DNA from: Oscillospiraceae bacterium
GTDB lineage: Bacteria; Bacillota; Clostridia; Oscillospirales; Acutalibacteraceae
Assembly (NCBI GenBank): GCA_015066295.1
Contig: SVOR01000016.1
Coordinates: 1 to 42,882 of the forward strand
DNA length: 42,882 nucleotides
Direction of reading: 5' to 3'
The position numbers and the translations under genes are program-made. The notes under the pieces are model-generated. The model worked only from the letters and a program-made list of their open reading frames with translations. It did no database searches and was not told the DNA's origin. Of the stretch, positions 15,749 to 23,025 are shown piece after piece. Positions within the stretch are counted from its first letter, which is position 1. Each line of letters opens with the position of its first letter.

Positions 15749-15777
15749 TTGCGTCAAACGATTTGATATGATAAAAT
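15749..15777 (+). promoter_or_regulatory. sigma-A promoter of eda-kdgK
   Basis: TTGCGT (15749-15754), 17 bases, TAAAAT (15772-15777). Start point would be about 25 bases before the ATG at 15811. No clear KdgR- or GntR-type palindrome was recognised around it. Confidence 0.6.
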
Positions 15778-15810
15778 AATTGAAGAAAATATTTGGAGTG
15801 TGATATAACG

Positions 15811-16455
15811 ATGAACATAAATGAAAAGATTTCGAGCATCGGTGTCGTTCCGGTTATTAAGCTTACAAATCCCGAACGCGATGCCGCACCCTTGGCAAAG
15901 GCTTTGTGCGAAGGTGGCGTGCCGGTTGCTGAGGTAACCTTCCGTGCAGCAGGCGCCGATAAGGCAATTGCTTTAATGAAAAAGGCTTGCCCCGAAATGC
16001 TTGTTGGCGCAGGTACCGTATTAACTACCGAGCAGATTGATAAAGCGGTAGCGGCGGGCGCAGAGTTTATCGTAACACCTGGTCTTGACGAGGAATTGGT
16101 TGTATATTGCAAAGAGAAAAACATACCGATTTACCCGGGTTGTACAACACCTACCGATTATCATAAGGCATATAAACTCGGTCTTGAGGTTTTAAAATTC
16201 TTCCCTGCAGAGCAGTCGGGCGGTCTTTCTAAAATCAAGGCTATGAGCGCACCTTTCCCAATGTTCAAGGTTATGCCCACGGGTGGTATTTCACTTAAAA
16301 ATTTAAAAGAGTACATAAGCGCATCGGTTATTTGCGCTTGCGGTGGTTCTTATATGGTTACTGCCGATTTAATAGAAAATCAAAAATGGGATGAGATTAC
16401 AGACCTTTGCAAACAGTCTGTAGAAACAGTTAAGGAGGCAAGAAACAATGGCTAA
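15811..16455 (+). CDS. eda: 2-keto-3-deoxy-6-phosphogluconate aldolase
   Basis: 214 residues, class I aldolase of the KDPG/KHG family. It splits KDPG into pyruvate and glyceraldehyde-3-phosphate. The catalytic Glu41/Arg45 in EVTFRAAG and the Schiff-base Lys129 in LKFFPAEQ are present, as is the VGAGTVL strand. The longest frame begins at 15793 inside the GGAG of the ribosome binding site; ATG 15811 is chosen. It is paired with KDG kinase, overlapping by eight bases. The two make the lower half of the Entner-Doudoroff/hexuronate route; the upstream dehydratase is not here. Confidence 0.92.
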   Translation: MNINEKISSIGVVPVIKLTNPERDAAPLAKALCEGGVPVAEVTFRAAGADKAIALMKKACPEMLVGAGTVLTTEQIDKAVAAGAEFIVTPGLDEELVVYCKEKNIPIYPGCTTPTDYHKAYKLGLEVLKFFPAEQSGGLSKIKAMSAPFPMFKVMPTGGISLKNLKEYISASVICACGGSYMVTADLIENQKWDEITDLCKQSVETVKEARNNG

Positions 16456-17470
16456 AATAGTTACTTTCGGTGAAATAATGCTCCGCTTGGCACCTAATGG
16501 TTATTATCGTTTTTTCCAAAACGACCAGATGCAAGCAACATTTGGCGGTGGTGAGGCTAACGTAGCAGTTTCACTTGCTAATTACGGTATGGATAGTGTT
16601 TACGTTACAAAATTACCTAAGCACGCTATCGGTCAGGCAGCTGTTAATTCACTTCGTTATTTCGGTGTTGATACTTCAAAAATCGTCAGAGGTGGAGATA
16701 GAGTAGGTATCTACTTCTTAGAAAAAGGTGCTTCACAAAGAGGCTCGGTATGTATTTACGACCGCGCACATTCTGCAATTCAAGAAGCATCTGCTGCAGA
16801 CTTTGATTGGGATAGCATTTTTGAGGGCGCTGATTGGTTCCACTTTACAGGCATCACTCCCGCACTCGGTGCTAACGTTGTTGAAATTTGCCGTCAGGCT
16901 TGTATTGCCGCAAAGAAAAAGGGTGTTAAGATTTCTTGCGACCTAAACTACCGCGGCAAGCTTTGGACACGCGACGAGGCAAGAGAGGCTATGACCGACC
17001 TTTGTCAATACGTTGACGTATGCATTTCTAATGAAGAGGATGCAAAGGACGTATTTGGAATCGAGGCTGAGGATACCGATATTTACGGCGGTAAGCTTAA
17101 CCACGAAGGTTACAAATCGGTTGCAAAGCAGCTTAAGGATAAGTTCGGCTTTGAGAAGGTTGCCATCACACTTCGCACGTCGATTTCGGCAAGTGATAAC
17201 GACTGGGCAGGTATGCTTTATGACGGCGAGAACTATTGCTTCTCAAAAACATATCATCTTCGCATAGTTGACCGCGTTGGCGGTGGCGATAGCTTTGGTG
17301 GCGGTTTGATATACGCATTACTATCAGGCAAGTCAACACAGGAAGCCATTGAATTTGCAGTTGCGGCTTCGGCACTTAAGCATTCGGTTGAGGGTGACTA
17401 CAACCGTGTAGGCGTTGCTGAAATTGAAAAGTTAGCAGGCGGCGACGGCTCAGGACGAGTTCAAAGATAA
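16448..17470 (+). CDS. kdgK: 2-keto-3-deoxygluconate kinase (PfkB family)
   Basis: 340 residues. It phosphorylates KDG to KDPG, the substrate of the upstream aldolase. PfkB signatures are the N-terminal VTFGEIMLRL, FGGGEANVAV (about 33-42) and the C-terminal RVGGGDSFGGG (about 277-287) with the catalytic Asp. KDG kinase is preferred over fructokinase because of pairing with eda and the YYRFFQ and NYRGKLW features of the KdgK group. Its codon use (many GCT, GTT, AAG) resembles the ftsZ of this window, suggesting high expression. A strong terminator follows. Confidence 0.9.
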   Translation: MAKIVTFGEIMLRLAPNGYYRFFQNDQMQATFGGGEANVAVSLANYGMDSVYVTKLPKHAIGQAAVNSLRYFGVDTSKIVRGGDRVGIYFLEKGASQRGSVCIYDRAHSAIQEASAADFDWDSIFEGADWFHFTGITPALGANVVEICRQACIAAKKKGVKISCDLNYRGKLWTRDEAREAMTDLCQYVDVCISNEEDAKDVFGIEAEDTDIYGGKLNHEGYKSVAKQLKDKFGFEKVAITLRTSISASDNDWAGMLYDGENYCFSKTYHLRIVDRVGGGDSFGGGLIYALLSGKSTQEAIEFAVAASALKHSVEGDYNRVGVAEIEKLAGGDGSGRVQR

Positions 17471-17474
17471 TTTT

Positions 17475-17504
17475 AAACGCATTCGGTTTTCACCGAATGC
17501 GTTT
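17475..17504 (+). terminator. terminator of eda-kdgK, shared with carD
   Basis: A 13-bp perfect stem (17475-17487 with 17492-17504) and a T-run on the plus strand. It also lies just beyond the stop of the convergent carD-like gene and could serve it weakly. Confidence 0.88.
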
Positions 17505-17506
17505 TT

Positions 17507-18013
17507 TTATTTCAAACTATTTAGTTCCCCAAGAATAAAATCGGCAACCTCGTGTGGCTTTATTTCCATAGTGAATGCAAGCTCTTGGTGAATTAGTCTT
17601 TCGGCCTCGTTTAATAATTTTTCGTCACTTAAATAAAGCTTTTTGCCACATTCTTGTTTTGCAAGACGTTGCTCGTACAAGACCTTGATTATACCCATGA
17701 TAGCTACGTGGTCGCCACTTTTAAGGGTGCGCATATACGCTTCTTTTCTTTGCTGTTCGTTTTCGATCCAAGCCGTTTCGCAATTAGGCAAGGCGCTGAT
17801 TATAGCTTTAATATCTTCACGGGTTAGCAATTTTCGCAATTTTATTTTATCAGAATCTACAGGTACGTATATTAAGGTTTTTTCATTTTCGTAAACAGGT
17901 CTTAATACGTAGAATTCTCTTTCTTGGTTTTTAAAAACAGATTGTTTTTTAATTTCCTCAATCTTGCAAACACCCATACCGGGATGCATAACGTAATCTA
18001 AACATTTAAACAT
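17507..18013 (-). CDS. CarD/CdnL-type RNA-polymerase-binding regulator
   Basis: 168 residues. The N-terminal Tudor-like RNA-polymerase-interacting domain is clear from YVMHPGMGVCKIEEI (about 7-21), the VLRPVYENEKTLIYVPVD strand pair and the following helices. The rest is a helical DNA-contacting domain. CarD proteins bind the RNAP beta subunit and stabilise open complexes at many promoters, including rRNA promoters. The longest frame starts at 18031, inside AAGGAGAG; the ATG at 18013, six bases after that Shine-Dalgarno, is used. The gene has its own promoter and a structured leader of about 90 bases. Confidence 0.88.
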   Translation of the reverse strand: MFKCLDYVMHPGMGVCKIEEIKKQSVFKNQEREFYVLRPVYENEKTLIYVPVDSDKIKLRKLLTREDIKAIISALPNCETAWIENEQQRKEAYMRTLKSGDHVAIMGIIKVLYEQRLAKQECGKKLYLSDEKLLNEAERLIHQELAFTMEIKPHEVADFILGELNSLK

Positions 18014-18037
18014 AAATATCTCTCCTTGCAAAAAACA

Positions 18038-18080
18038 GCAGCTTGCTACAACAGGACTTATGTTCCGCTAAGCAAACTGC
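18038..18080 (-). promoter_or_regulatory. structured 5' leader of the carD-like gene
   Basis: A nine-base stem (18038-18046 with 18072-18080, one G-U pair) encloses a 25-base loop that can itself form small GGA/TCC and AACA/TGTT pairings. It lies between the promoter and the Shine-Dalgarno. No T-run follows, so it is not an ordinary terminator and I do not recognise a riboswitch class. Confidence 0.4.
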
Positions 18081-18113
18081 ACGTTGTTATTTATTTCATT
18101 TAATTGTAATGTA

Positions 18114-18142
18114 ATTATAACATTTTTTAAAAAATAATGTAA
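18114..18142 (-). promoter_or_regulatory. sigma-A promoter of the carD-like gene
   Basis: Minus-strand TTACAT (18142-18137), 17 bases, TATAAT (18119-18114). Confidence 0.7.
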
Positions 18143-18182
18143 TACTTAAATTTAAAAAAATGTATATTTATTCACAATTTTG

Positions 18183-18191
18183 TGCTACAAT
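18183..18191 (+). promoter_or_regulatory. extended -10 promoter for the zinc-ribbon membrane protein
   Basis: TGCTACAAT is an extended -10 element (TGn-TACAAT). No good -35 lies 17 bases upstream, as is allowed for this class. Confidence 0.45.
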
Positions 18192-18211
18192 CAAATATAA
18201 GGAGTGATTAA

Positions 18212-18634
18212 ATGTATCGTTTTTTTCAAAAACTCGCTAATTTTATGTACGGGCGTTACGGACTTGATAACCTTGGCAGATTTTTAATTGTTATATATAT
18301 AATGTTAGCTATTGCTAATATTTTCGTTATAGGGCATATTGCCGATATTGTTTTGTACGGCGTGCAGATGCTTCTGTTGGTTGTTATATTGTTAAGGGTG
18401 CTATCACGAAACACGTATGCAAGGCAAAGAGAAAATAATTTTTATCTTAAAACCTTTGGACGACTAACCCCAAATTTTAAGTTGCTATTCAGACGTATTA
18501 AGGATATAGGTAAAAAACGTTATCGCAGATGTCCTAATTGTAAAAGCGTTGCAAGGCTTCCTATCAGAAGGGGACACCACTCGGTAAAATGTCCCAATTG
18601 CCGACAACAGTACAGGGTATTTATTTTAATTTAA
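18212..18634 (+). CDS. small membrane protein with C-terminal zinc ribbon
   Basis: 140 residues. Two adjacent membrane segments (about 23-42 and 46-62) are followed by a basic linker and a zinc ribbon with Cys107, Cys110, Cys127 and Cys130 (CPNC twice). Both N- and C-terminal parts probably face the cytoplasm. The function is unknown; small two-helix zinc-ribbon proteins of this kind are frequent in clostridia. It has a perfect AAGGAGTGAT ribosome binding site and its own promoter and terminator, so it is not part of the dcw operon that follows. Confidence 0.65.
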   Translation: MYRFFQKLANFMYGRYGLDNLGRFLIVIYIMLAIANIFVIGHIADIVLYGVQMLLLVVILLRVLSRNTYARQRENNFYLKTFGRLTPNFKLLFRRIKDIGKKRYRRCPNCKSVARLPIRRGHHSVKCPNCRQQYRVFILI

Positions 18635-18647
18635 AACAGGTTATTTT

Positions 18648-18676
18648 AAGAGCGAAATCCTCGTGATTTCGCTCTT
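18648..18676 (+). terminator. intrinsic terminator before the dcw cluster
   Basis: A 12-bp perfect stem (18648-18659 with 18665-18676), a five-base loop and a long T-run. It isolates the dcw operon from upstream transcription. Confidence 0.9.
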
Positions 18677-18707
18677 TTTTTATTTTTTAAAAAAATTCAA
18701 AAAACTA

Positions 18708-18736
18708 TTGATTTTTTAATAAAGTTGCTGTATAAT
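18708..18736 (+). promoter_or_regulatory. sigma-A promoter of the dcw cluster
   Basis: TTGATT (18708-18713), 17 bases, TATAAT (18731-18736). The MraZ-type repeats start eight bases further on. Confidence 0.82.
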
Positions 18737-18743
18737 GATAACA

Positions 18744-18791
18744 AAAGTGGTGAAAAGTGTCTAAAAAATACATCGAAGTGGATGAAAGTGG
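18744..18791 (+). promoter_or_regulatory. MraZ-box array (four phased direct repeats)
   Basis: Four copies of (A/G)AAGTG(G/T) at 18744-18750, 18754-18760, 18775-18781 and 18785-18791. Their spacing is 10, 21 and 10 bases, so all lie on one face of the helix. MraZ proteins bind arrays of such GTG-containing direct repeats upstream of their own gene. The position just after the -10 fits autorepression by blocking promoter clearance. Confidence 0.75.
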
Positions 18792-18813
18792 TTAATTTGG
18801 AGGTGAAAATTCG

Positions 18814-19236
18814 ATGTTGTACGGCGGTTATGACCATAACGTAGATAAAAAAGGTCGAGTTTTCATTCCGGCCAAGTTCAGAGATGATTTAGGAGAGACC
18901 TTTATCATCTGCCGAGGCATAAGCGGTAAGCGTTGCCTTTGCATATATCCATTTAGCGAGTGGGAGAAGTTGGTAGCTAAAATTTCCGAGCTTCCGTCCT
19001 CACAAGCAAGCGGTATCAAACGTTTTATTTTTGATGGCGCTTTCAACGTAGAGTTTGACACACAGGGCAGAATTCTTGTTCCGCCTTCACTTAGAGAATA
19101 TGCTTCACTCGGTGGCGCTGCACATTTAATAGGTATGAATTCATACGTTGAGCTTTGGGCAGGCGAGCTTTGGGCTGAGGAAGACGTATTTACTCCCGAA
19201 GACATTTTTGCCGATGCTGATAAATTCCAGCTATAA
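18814..19236 (+). CDS. mraZ: transcriptional regulator MraZ
   Basis: 140 residues, the usual length, consisting of two swapped SpoVT/AbrB-like halves. The first has GGYDHNVDKKGRVFIPAKFR (residues 4-23) and the second FDTQGRILVPPSLREYA (about 78-94). MraZ forms a ring-shaped oligomer that binds tandem repeats in front of its own operon and represses or tunes division and cell-wall genes. The matching repeat array is present 23 bases upstream. Start ATG has TTGGAGGTG. First gene of the dcw operon. Confidence 0.95.
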   Translation: MLYGGYDHNVDKKGRVFIPAKFRDDLGETFIICRGISGKRCLCIYPFSEWEKLVAKISELPSSQASGIKRFIFDGAFNVEFDTQGRILVPPSLREYASLGGAAHLIGMNSYVELWAGELWAEEDVFTPEDIFADADKFQL

Positions 19237-19247
19237 GAGGTAATGAT

Positions 19248-20168
19248 ATGGAATTTGTTCATAAGTCGGTTTTGTATGATGAGGTTATTGAATCATTAAA
19301 TATTAGACCTAATTGCATATATGTTGATGGTACCGCGGGCGGCGCCGGTCATTCAAAAGGAATTGCCGAGAAATTAGACAAAGGATTTCTGTATGCGCTT
19401 GACCGTGACCCGGATGCTATTGCAACCGCAACAAAAAGACTTGAGGGTTTGCCTGCAAAGGTTATAAAAACCAATTTTATGTATATGGACGAGGTCTTAA
19501 ACGACGAGGGCATCAGCGGGGTAGACGGTATTCTGCTTGATCTTGGTGTTTCGTCCTTCCAGTTAGATACGGCAGAGCGTGGTTTTTCCTACCATAAAGA
19601 AGCGCCGCTCGATATGCGAATGAGTAAGGACGGCACAAGCGCTTCGGATATTGTTAATAATTATTCGGTAGGCGAGCTTGCCGAAATCTTTACAAAATAT
19701 GGCGAGGAAAAATTTTCCTACAAAATAGCACAAAGCATTGTTCGAGAACGTGAAACAACACCGATAACGACTACAACACAGCTTGCAGAAATAATTGCAT
19801 CGTCGGTGCCTGCTTTTGCAAGACGTGACGGACATCCTGCAAGAAAGTGCTTTCAAGCGCTAAGAATTGCGGTTAACGGCGAGCTTGAAAGTCTTGAGAC
19901 CGCCATTGGTAAGGCGTTCGATTTGCTTAATAAAGACGGCGTGTTATCGATAATTACCTTCCACTCCTTAGAGGATAGGATGGTAAAGCTTAAATTTAAA
20001 GAGTTTTGCACAGGCTGTACCTGCCCGTCAGATTTTCCGATATGCGTGTGTGGTAAAACGCCGAGGGGAGAACTCGTAAACCGAAAGCCAATAACGGCTA
20101 CCCAAAGGGAATTAGATGAAAATCCGCGCAGCAGAAGCGCTACGCTCAGGAGTATAAGAAAATTATAG
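19248..20168 (+). CDS. rsmH: 16S rRNA m4C1402 methyltransferase RsmH
   Basis: 306 residues, full length. RsmH (MraW) methylates N4 of C1402 in the ribosomal P site using S-adenosylmethionine. Visible signatures are HKSVLYDEVIESL at the start, VDGTAGGAGHS (SAM loop, about 26-36), LLDLGVSSFQLD, and FHSLEDRMVK near the C-terminus. It lies 11 bases after mraZ and 15 before ftsL, its usual dcw position. A late Cys cluster (CTGCTCPSDFPICVCG) is typical of the family. Confidence 0.96.
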   Translation: MEFVHKSVLYDEVIESLNIRPNCIYVDGTAGGAGHSKGIAEKLDKGFLYALDRDPDAIATATKRLEGLPAKVIKTNFMYMDEVLNDEGISGVDGILLDLGVSSFQLDTAERGFSYHKEAPLDMRMSKDGTSASDIVNNYSVGELAEIFTKYGEEKFSYKIAQSIVRERETTPITTTTQLAEIIASSVPAFARRDGHPARKCFQALRIAVNGELESLETAIGKAFDLLNKDGVLSIITFHSLEDRMVKLKFKEFCTGCTCPSDFPICVCGKTPRGELVNRKPITATQRELDENPRSRSATLRSIRKL

Positions 20169-20183
20169 AAGGGGAATTTAAAG

Positions 20184-20651
20184 GTGGATAACGTAAGATA
20201 TTACAATGATAGCTTGGCATACGATTTTGATTTATTTATGCCGCACGAAAAGAAAAGTAATACCGATAATGTTATTAAGATGCCCGAAACTGCAGTAAAA
20301 AAGAAAAAGCGCACAAGAACAACAACTCGTGCACTTTCTTTAACAACTACTACGGTTTTGATTTCTGTATTTTTCTTGGCTGTTCTATGCGGAAATATAT
20401 TCTTACGTCTGCGCATAAACGAGGTTGACTCGCAAATCAACGATATAAACGGAGAAATCGTTGAACTCGAGGCAGAGCTTACCGCTTTGGACGTTGAGCT
20501 TGAGAAGGTTGTTTCCTATACTAATTTAGGAAATGCCGCCACAGCGCTTGGTATGAAAAAGATGGATAAGGACCAGGTTGTTTATATTCAGGTCAACGAT
20601 AAGGATGCAGCCATAACTTCTAACGGCGATAAGGTTGTTTCAAATGAATAA
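20184..20651 (+). CDS. ftsL: FtsL-like division protein
   Basis: 155 residues, recognised mainly by position and architecture: a cytoplasmic N-terminus of about 50 residues ending in a basic KKKKRTRT stretch, one membrane segment (about 51-72) and an extracytoplasmic coiled coil rich in E, I, L and N (about 73-110). FtsL forms a trimeric coil with DivIC/FtsB and FtsQ/DivIB and activates the septal synthase. The sequence is poorly conserved, as usual for FtsL. The start is GTG with AGAAGGGGA upstream. A hairpin separates it from spoVD. Confidence 0.8.
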   Translation: MDNVRYYNDSLAYDFDLFMPHEKKSNTDNVIKMPETAVKKKKRTRTTTRALSLTTTTVLISVFFLAVLCGNIFLRLRINEVDSQINDINGEIVELEAELTALDVELEKVVSYTNLGNAATALGMKKMDKDQVVYIQVNDKDAAITSNGDKVVSNE

Positions 20652-20698
20652 GAGAAATTATATTACTTTTAAGCACATATAATTATATTATTACGATA

Positions 20699-20723
20699 CG
20701 AGAGTTAAATTTTTTAACTCTCG
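20699..20723 (+). terminator. attenuator-like hairpin between ftsL and spoVD
   Basis: An 11-bp stem (20699-20709 with 20713-20723, a very tight three-base loop that may open to five) followed by only TTTT. It looks like a leaky terminator inside the operon. It lies in the longest gap of the dcw cluster after the ftsZ leader. Confidence 0.5.
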
Positions 20724-20751
20724 TTTTCGAGCATTTAAATGGAGGTAAGAA

Positions 20752-23010
20752 ATGAACGACAGATTGACTAAAAAGATGGCACAACGCGCAGTTGCAATAC
20801 TTCTTTTTGTTGTAATTTTGACGGTTGGGTCATCGGTGGCAAGCCTTGTTAACATTTCGATTATAAATGGCGAAAAGTATCAGAACCTCGCTTTAGAGCA
20901 GCAGCTTTATGACACTCTTTTAAACGCACCCAGAGGCAAAATTTACGATAAAAATATGAACCTTTTGGCGACAAGCGCTACGGCGTGGACGGTTTACATA
21001 ACACCAAACGGAATTTTTAAAATAGATGACGATGCCGAGCGCGAGCTCGTTAAAAACACCATTGCTGACGGTCTCTCCCGTATTTTAGAGGTTGAGCGTG
21101 AAAAGGTGTATGGTTATACCGAGAAAAACACCTATTACGTCATAGTTAAAAAGCAGGTAGATAAGTCGGAGGCTGACGAGGTCCGTAAATTTATTACCGA
21201 TAATGCCGATTTGGAATTATCGTCATATATCGGTCTTGATGAAACTACCAAACGCTATTATCCAAATGAAAATTTAGCATCGGTTGTGCTTGGATTTGTT
21301 GGTAGCGATAACCAGGGCCTTGCAGGTATAGAAAGTTATTATAACAGTGATTTAACAGGCGTTGCAGGGCGTGTGGTTGCGGCTAAAAGCGCGCAAGGCA
21401 CTAATATGAGATTTACATACGAAAGAGTAGAGGATGCCGTTGAAGGCAATTCACTCGTTTTAACGGTTGATAACTACGTTCAGTATATTGCCGAGAAGTA
21501 TCTTGAGGACGGCGTTGTCGCCAACAAGGCCCAAAACAGAGGCGCTTGCATTGTGATGAACGTAAATACTGGTGAAATTTTGGCAATGGCCATAAAGGGC
21601 GACTTCGACCCCAATAAGCCCTTTACACTATCGGCCGACGACCAAGCGGCAGTAGATAAAGAATTAGATGAAACCAAAAAGAATGAGCTTAAGGCAATGC
21701 TTCAAAACAAGCAGTGGCGTAATAAGGCAGTTTCTGACAGCTACGAGCCGGGCTCGGTTTTTAAGGTAATTACTGCAGCGATCGCACTTGAAGAAAATCT
21801 TGTAAGCAAAAATTCAACCTTTACTTGTAACTACACAATTAACGTTGCGGGACAAAAATACCACTGTCATAAACGCGGCGGACACGGCTCGCAAAATTTT
21901 GTGCAAACAATGGTTAATTCTTGCAACCCTGCGTATATTATGGTTGGACAGTTAATTGGACCTACAACCTTTTCAAAATATTTCGAGTCGTTTGGACTTA
22001 CCAAAAAAACAGGTATTGATTTACCCGGTGAATCGAACTCTGTTTACCACGCGAAAGATAAAATGGGCACGGTTGAGCTTGCTTCATCGTCCTTTGGTCA
22101 GACCTTCCAAATAACACCCATACAGATGATTACTGCAATTTCGGCGGCTGTTAACGGCGGTTATCTTGTTCAACCTCATATTGTAAGCAAACAGATTAAC
22201 AGTGAGGGCAAAATTGTTGAGTCGGTAGGCACCACTGTTAAGCGTCAGGTAATTTCCGAAACCACATCGGCGGTTATTCGCCAGATGATGGGCGCAGTTG
22301 TAAGCGAGAGTACAAGTAAGAATATGTACGTTGCCGGCTATAAAACGGGTGGCAAAACAGGCACCTCACAGAAGGTTTCCGAAACCATTTTAAACGATGG
22401 CAGAGATTTATATATTGCTTCTTATTTGGCGGTTGCGCCGGCAGATAAGCCCGAAATAGCAGTGCTTGTTATGGTTGACGAGCCGAGCGCAGGTCAATAT
22501 TACGGCTCAGCTGTTTCGGCACCGATTGGCGCAGAAATTTTATCAGAGGTTTTACCTTACCTCGGCTATGAGCCGACCTATACCGATAAGGAACTTGCCG
22601 CATTATCAATAGGTGTTCCTTACGTAATTGGTGATACATTAACCGTTGCAAAGGGCAAAATCACCAATGCAAAACTTAACTATAAAATCATCGGCAAGGG
22701 CGATAAGGTTATAAAACAAATACCCGCCTCCACCGAGTCGCTGCATTCGGGCGGTATAGTTTTGCTCTATACCGAGGAGGGTGACAGTAAGGTTACCCAA
22801 ACAACCGTACCCGATTTTACCAATTTAAGTGTTTCCGCCGCAAATGCTACGGCAATAAATGCAGGACTAAATATTCAGTTTGCAGGCAATACGTCGGCAT
22901 CGACGGTTGTTGCGTATAAGCAGAGCATACCTGCGGGCACAAAGGTAAATACAGGTAGTGTAATTATTGTTTATTTTAGAGATACTAAAAAGGAAAACTT
23001 AGCAGATTAA
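20752..23010 (+). CDS. spoVD: SpoVD/Pbp2B-type class B penicillin-binding protein
   Basis: 752 residues. It has an N-terminal membrane anchor (about 13-34), a PBP dimerisation domain (about 55-215), a transpeptidase domain and two PASTA repeats (about 620-680 and 684-750). The catalytic motifs are complete: SVFK at 335-338, SCN at 390-392 and KTG at 535-537. The protein cross-links peptidoglycan, either at the septum with FtsW or in the spore cortex. The dcw position alone does not separate FtsI from SpoVD; the two PASTA repeats are like Bacillus Pbp2B, so it is probably the division enzyme. Strong GGAGGT ribosome binding site. Confidence 0.93.
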   Translation: MNDRLTKKMAQRAVAILLFVVILTVGSSVASLVNISIINGEKYQNLALEQQLYDTLLNAPRGKIYDKNMNLLATSATAWTVYITPNGIFKIDDDAERELVKNTIADGLSRILEVEREKVYGYTEKNTYYVIVKKQVDKSEADEVRKFITDNADLELSSYIGLDETTKRYYPNENLASVVLGFVGSDNQGLAGIESYYNSDLTGVAGRVVAAKSAQGTNMRFTYERVEDAVEGNSLVLTVDNYVQYIAEKYLEDGVVANKAQNRGACIVMNVNTGEILAMAIKGDFDPNKPFTLSADDQAAVDKELDETKKNELKAMLQNKQWRNKAVSDSYEPGSVFKVITAAIALEENLVSKNSTFTCNYTINVAGQKYHCHKRGGHGSQNFVQTMVNSCNPAYIMVGQLIGPTTFSKYFESFGLTKKTGIDLPGESNSVYHAKDKMGTVELASSSFGQTFQITPIQMITAISAAVNGGYLVQPHIVSKQINSEGKIVESVGTTVKRQVISETTSAVIRQMMGAVVSESTSKNMYVAGYKTGGKTGTSQKVSETILNDGRDLYIASYLAVAPADKPEIAVLVMVDEPSAGQYYGSAVSAPIGAEILSEVLPYLGYEPTYTDKELAALSIGVPYVIGDTLTVAKGKITNAKLNYKIIGKGDKVIKQIPASTESLHSGGIVLLYTEEGDSKVTQTTVPDFTNLSVSAANATAINAGLNIQFAGNTSASTVVAYKQSIPAGTKVNTGSVIIVYFRDTKKENLAD

Positions 23011-23025
23011 CAGAAAGGCAAAACG

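Noticed and set aside
15711..16124. 137-codon minus-strand frame opposite eda
   Set aside because: It crosses the eda promoter and the catalytic region of a certain gene; serine/alanine-rich shadow frame.
17511..18210. CRISPR array, tRNA or mobile-element signals anywhere in the window (checked with attention to gaps such as this)
   Set aside because: No regular repeat-spacer pattern, no cloverleaf-like stretch with conserved tRNA arms and no transposase or integrase-like protein was seen by eye; a dedicated scan could still find a very degenerate element.
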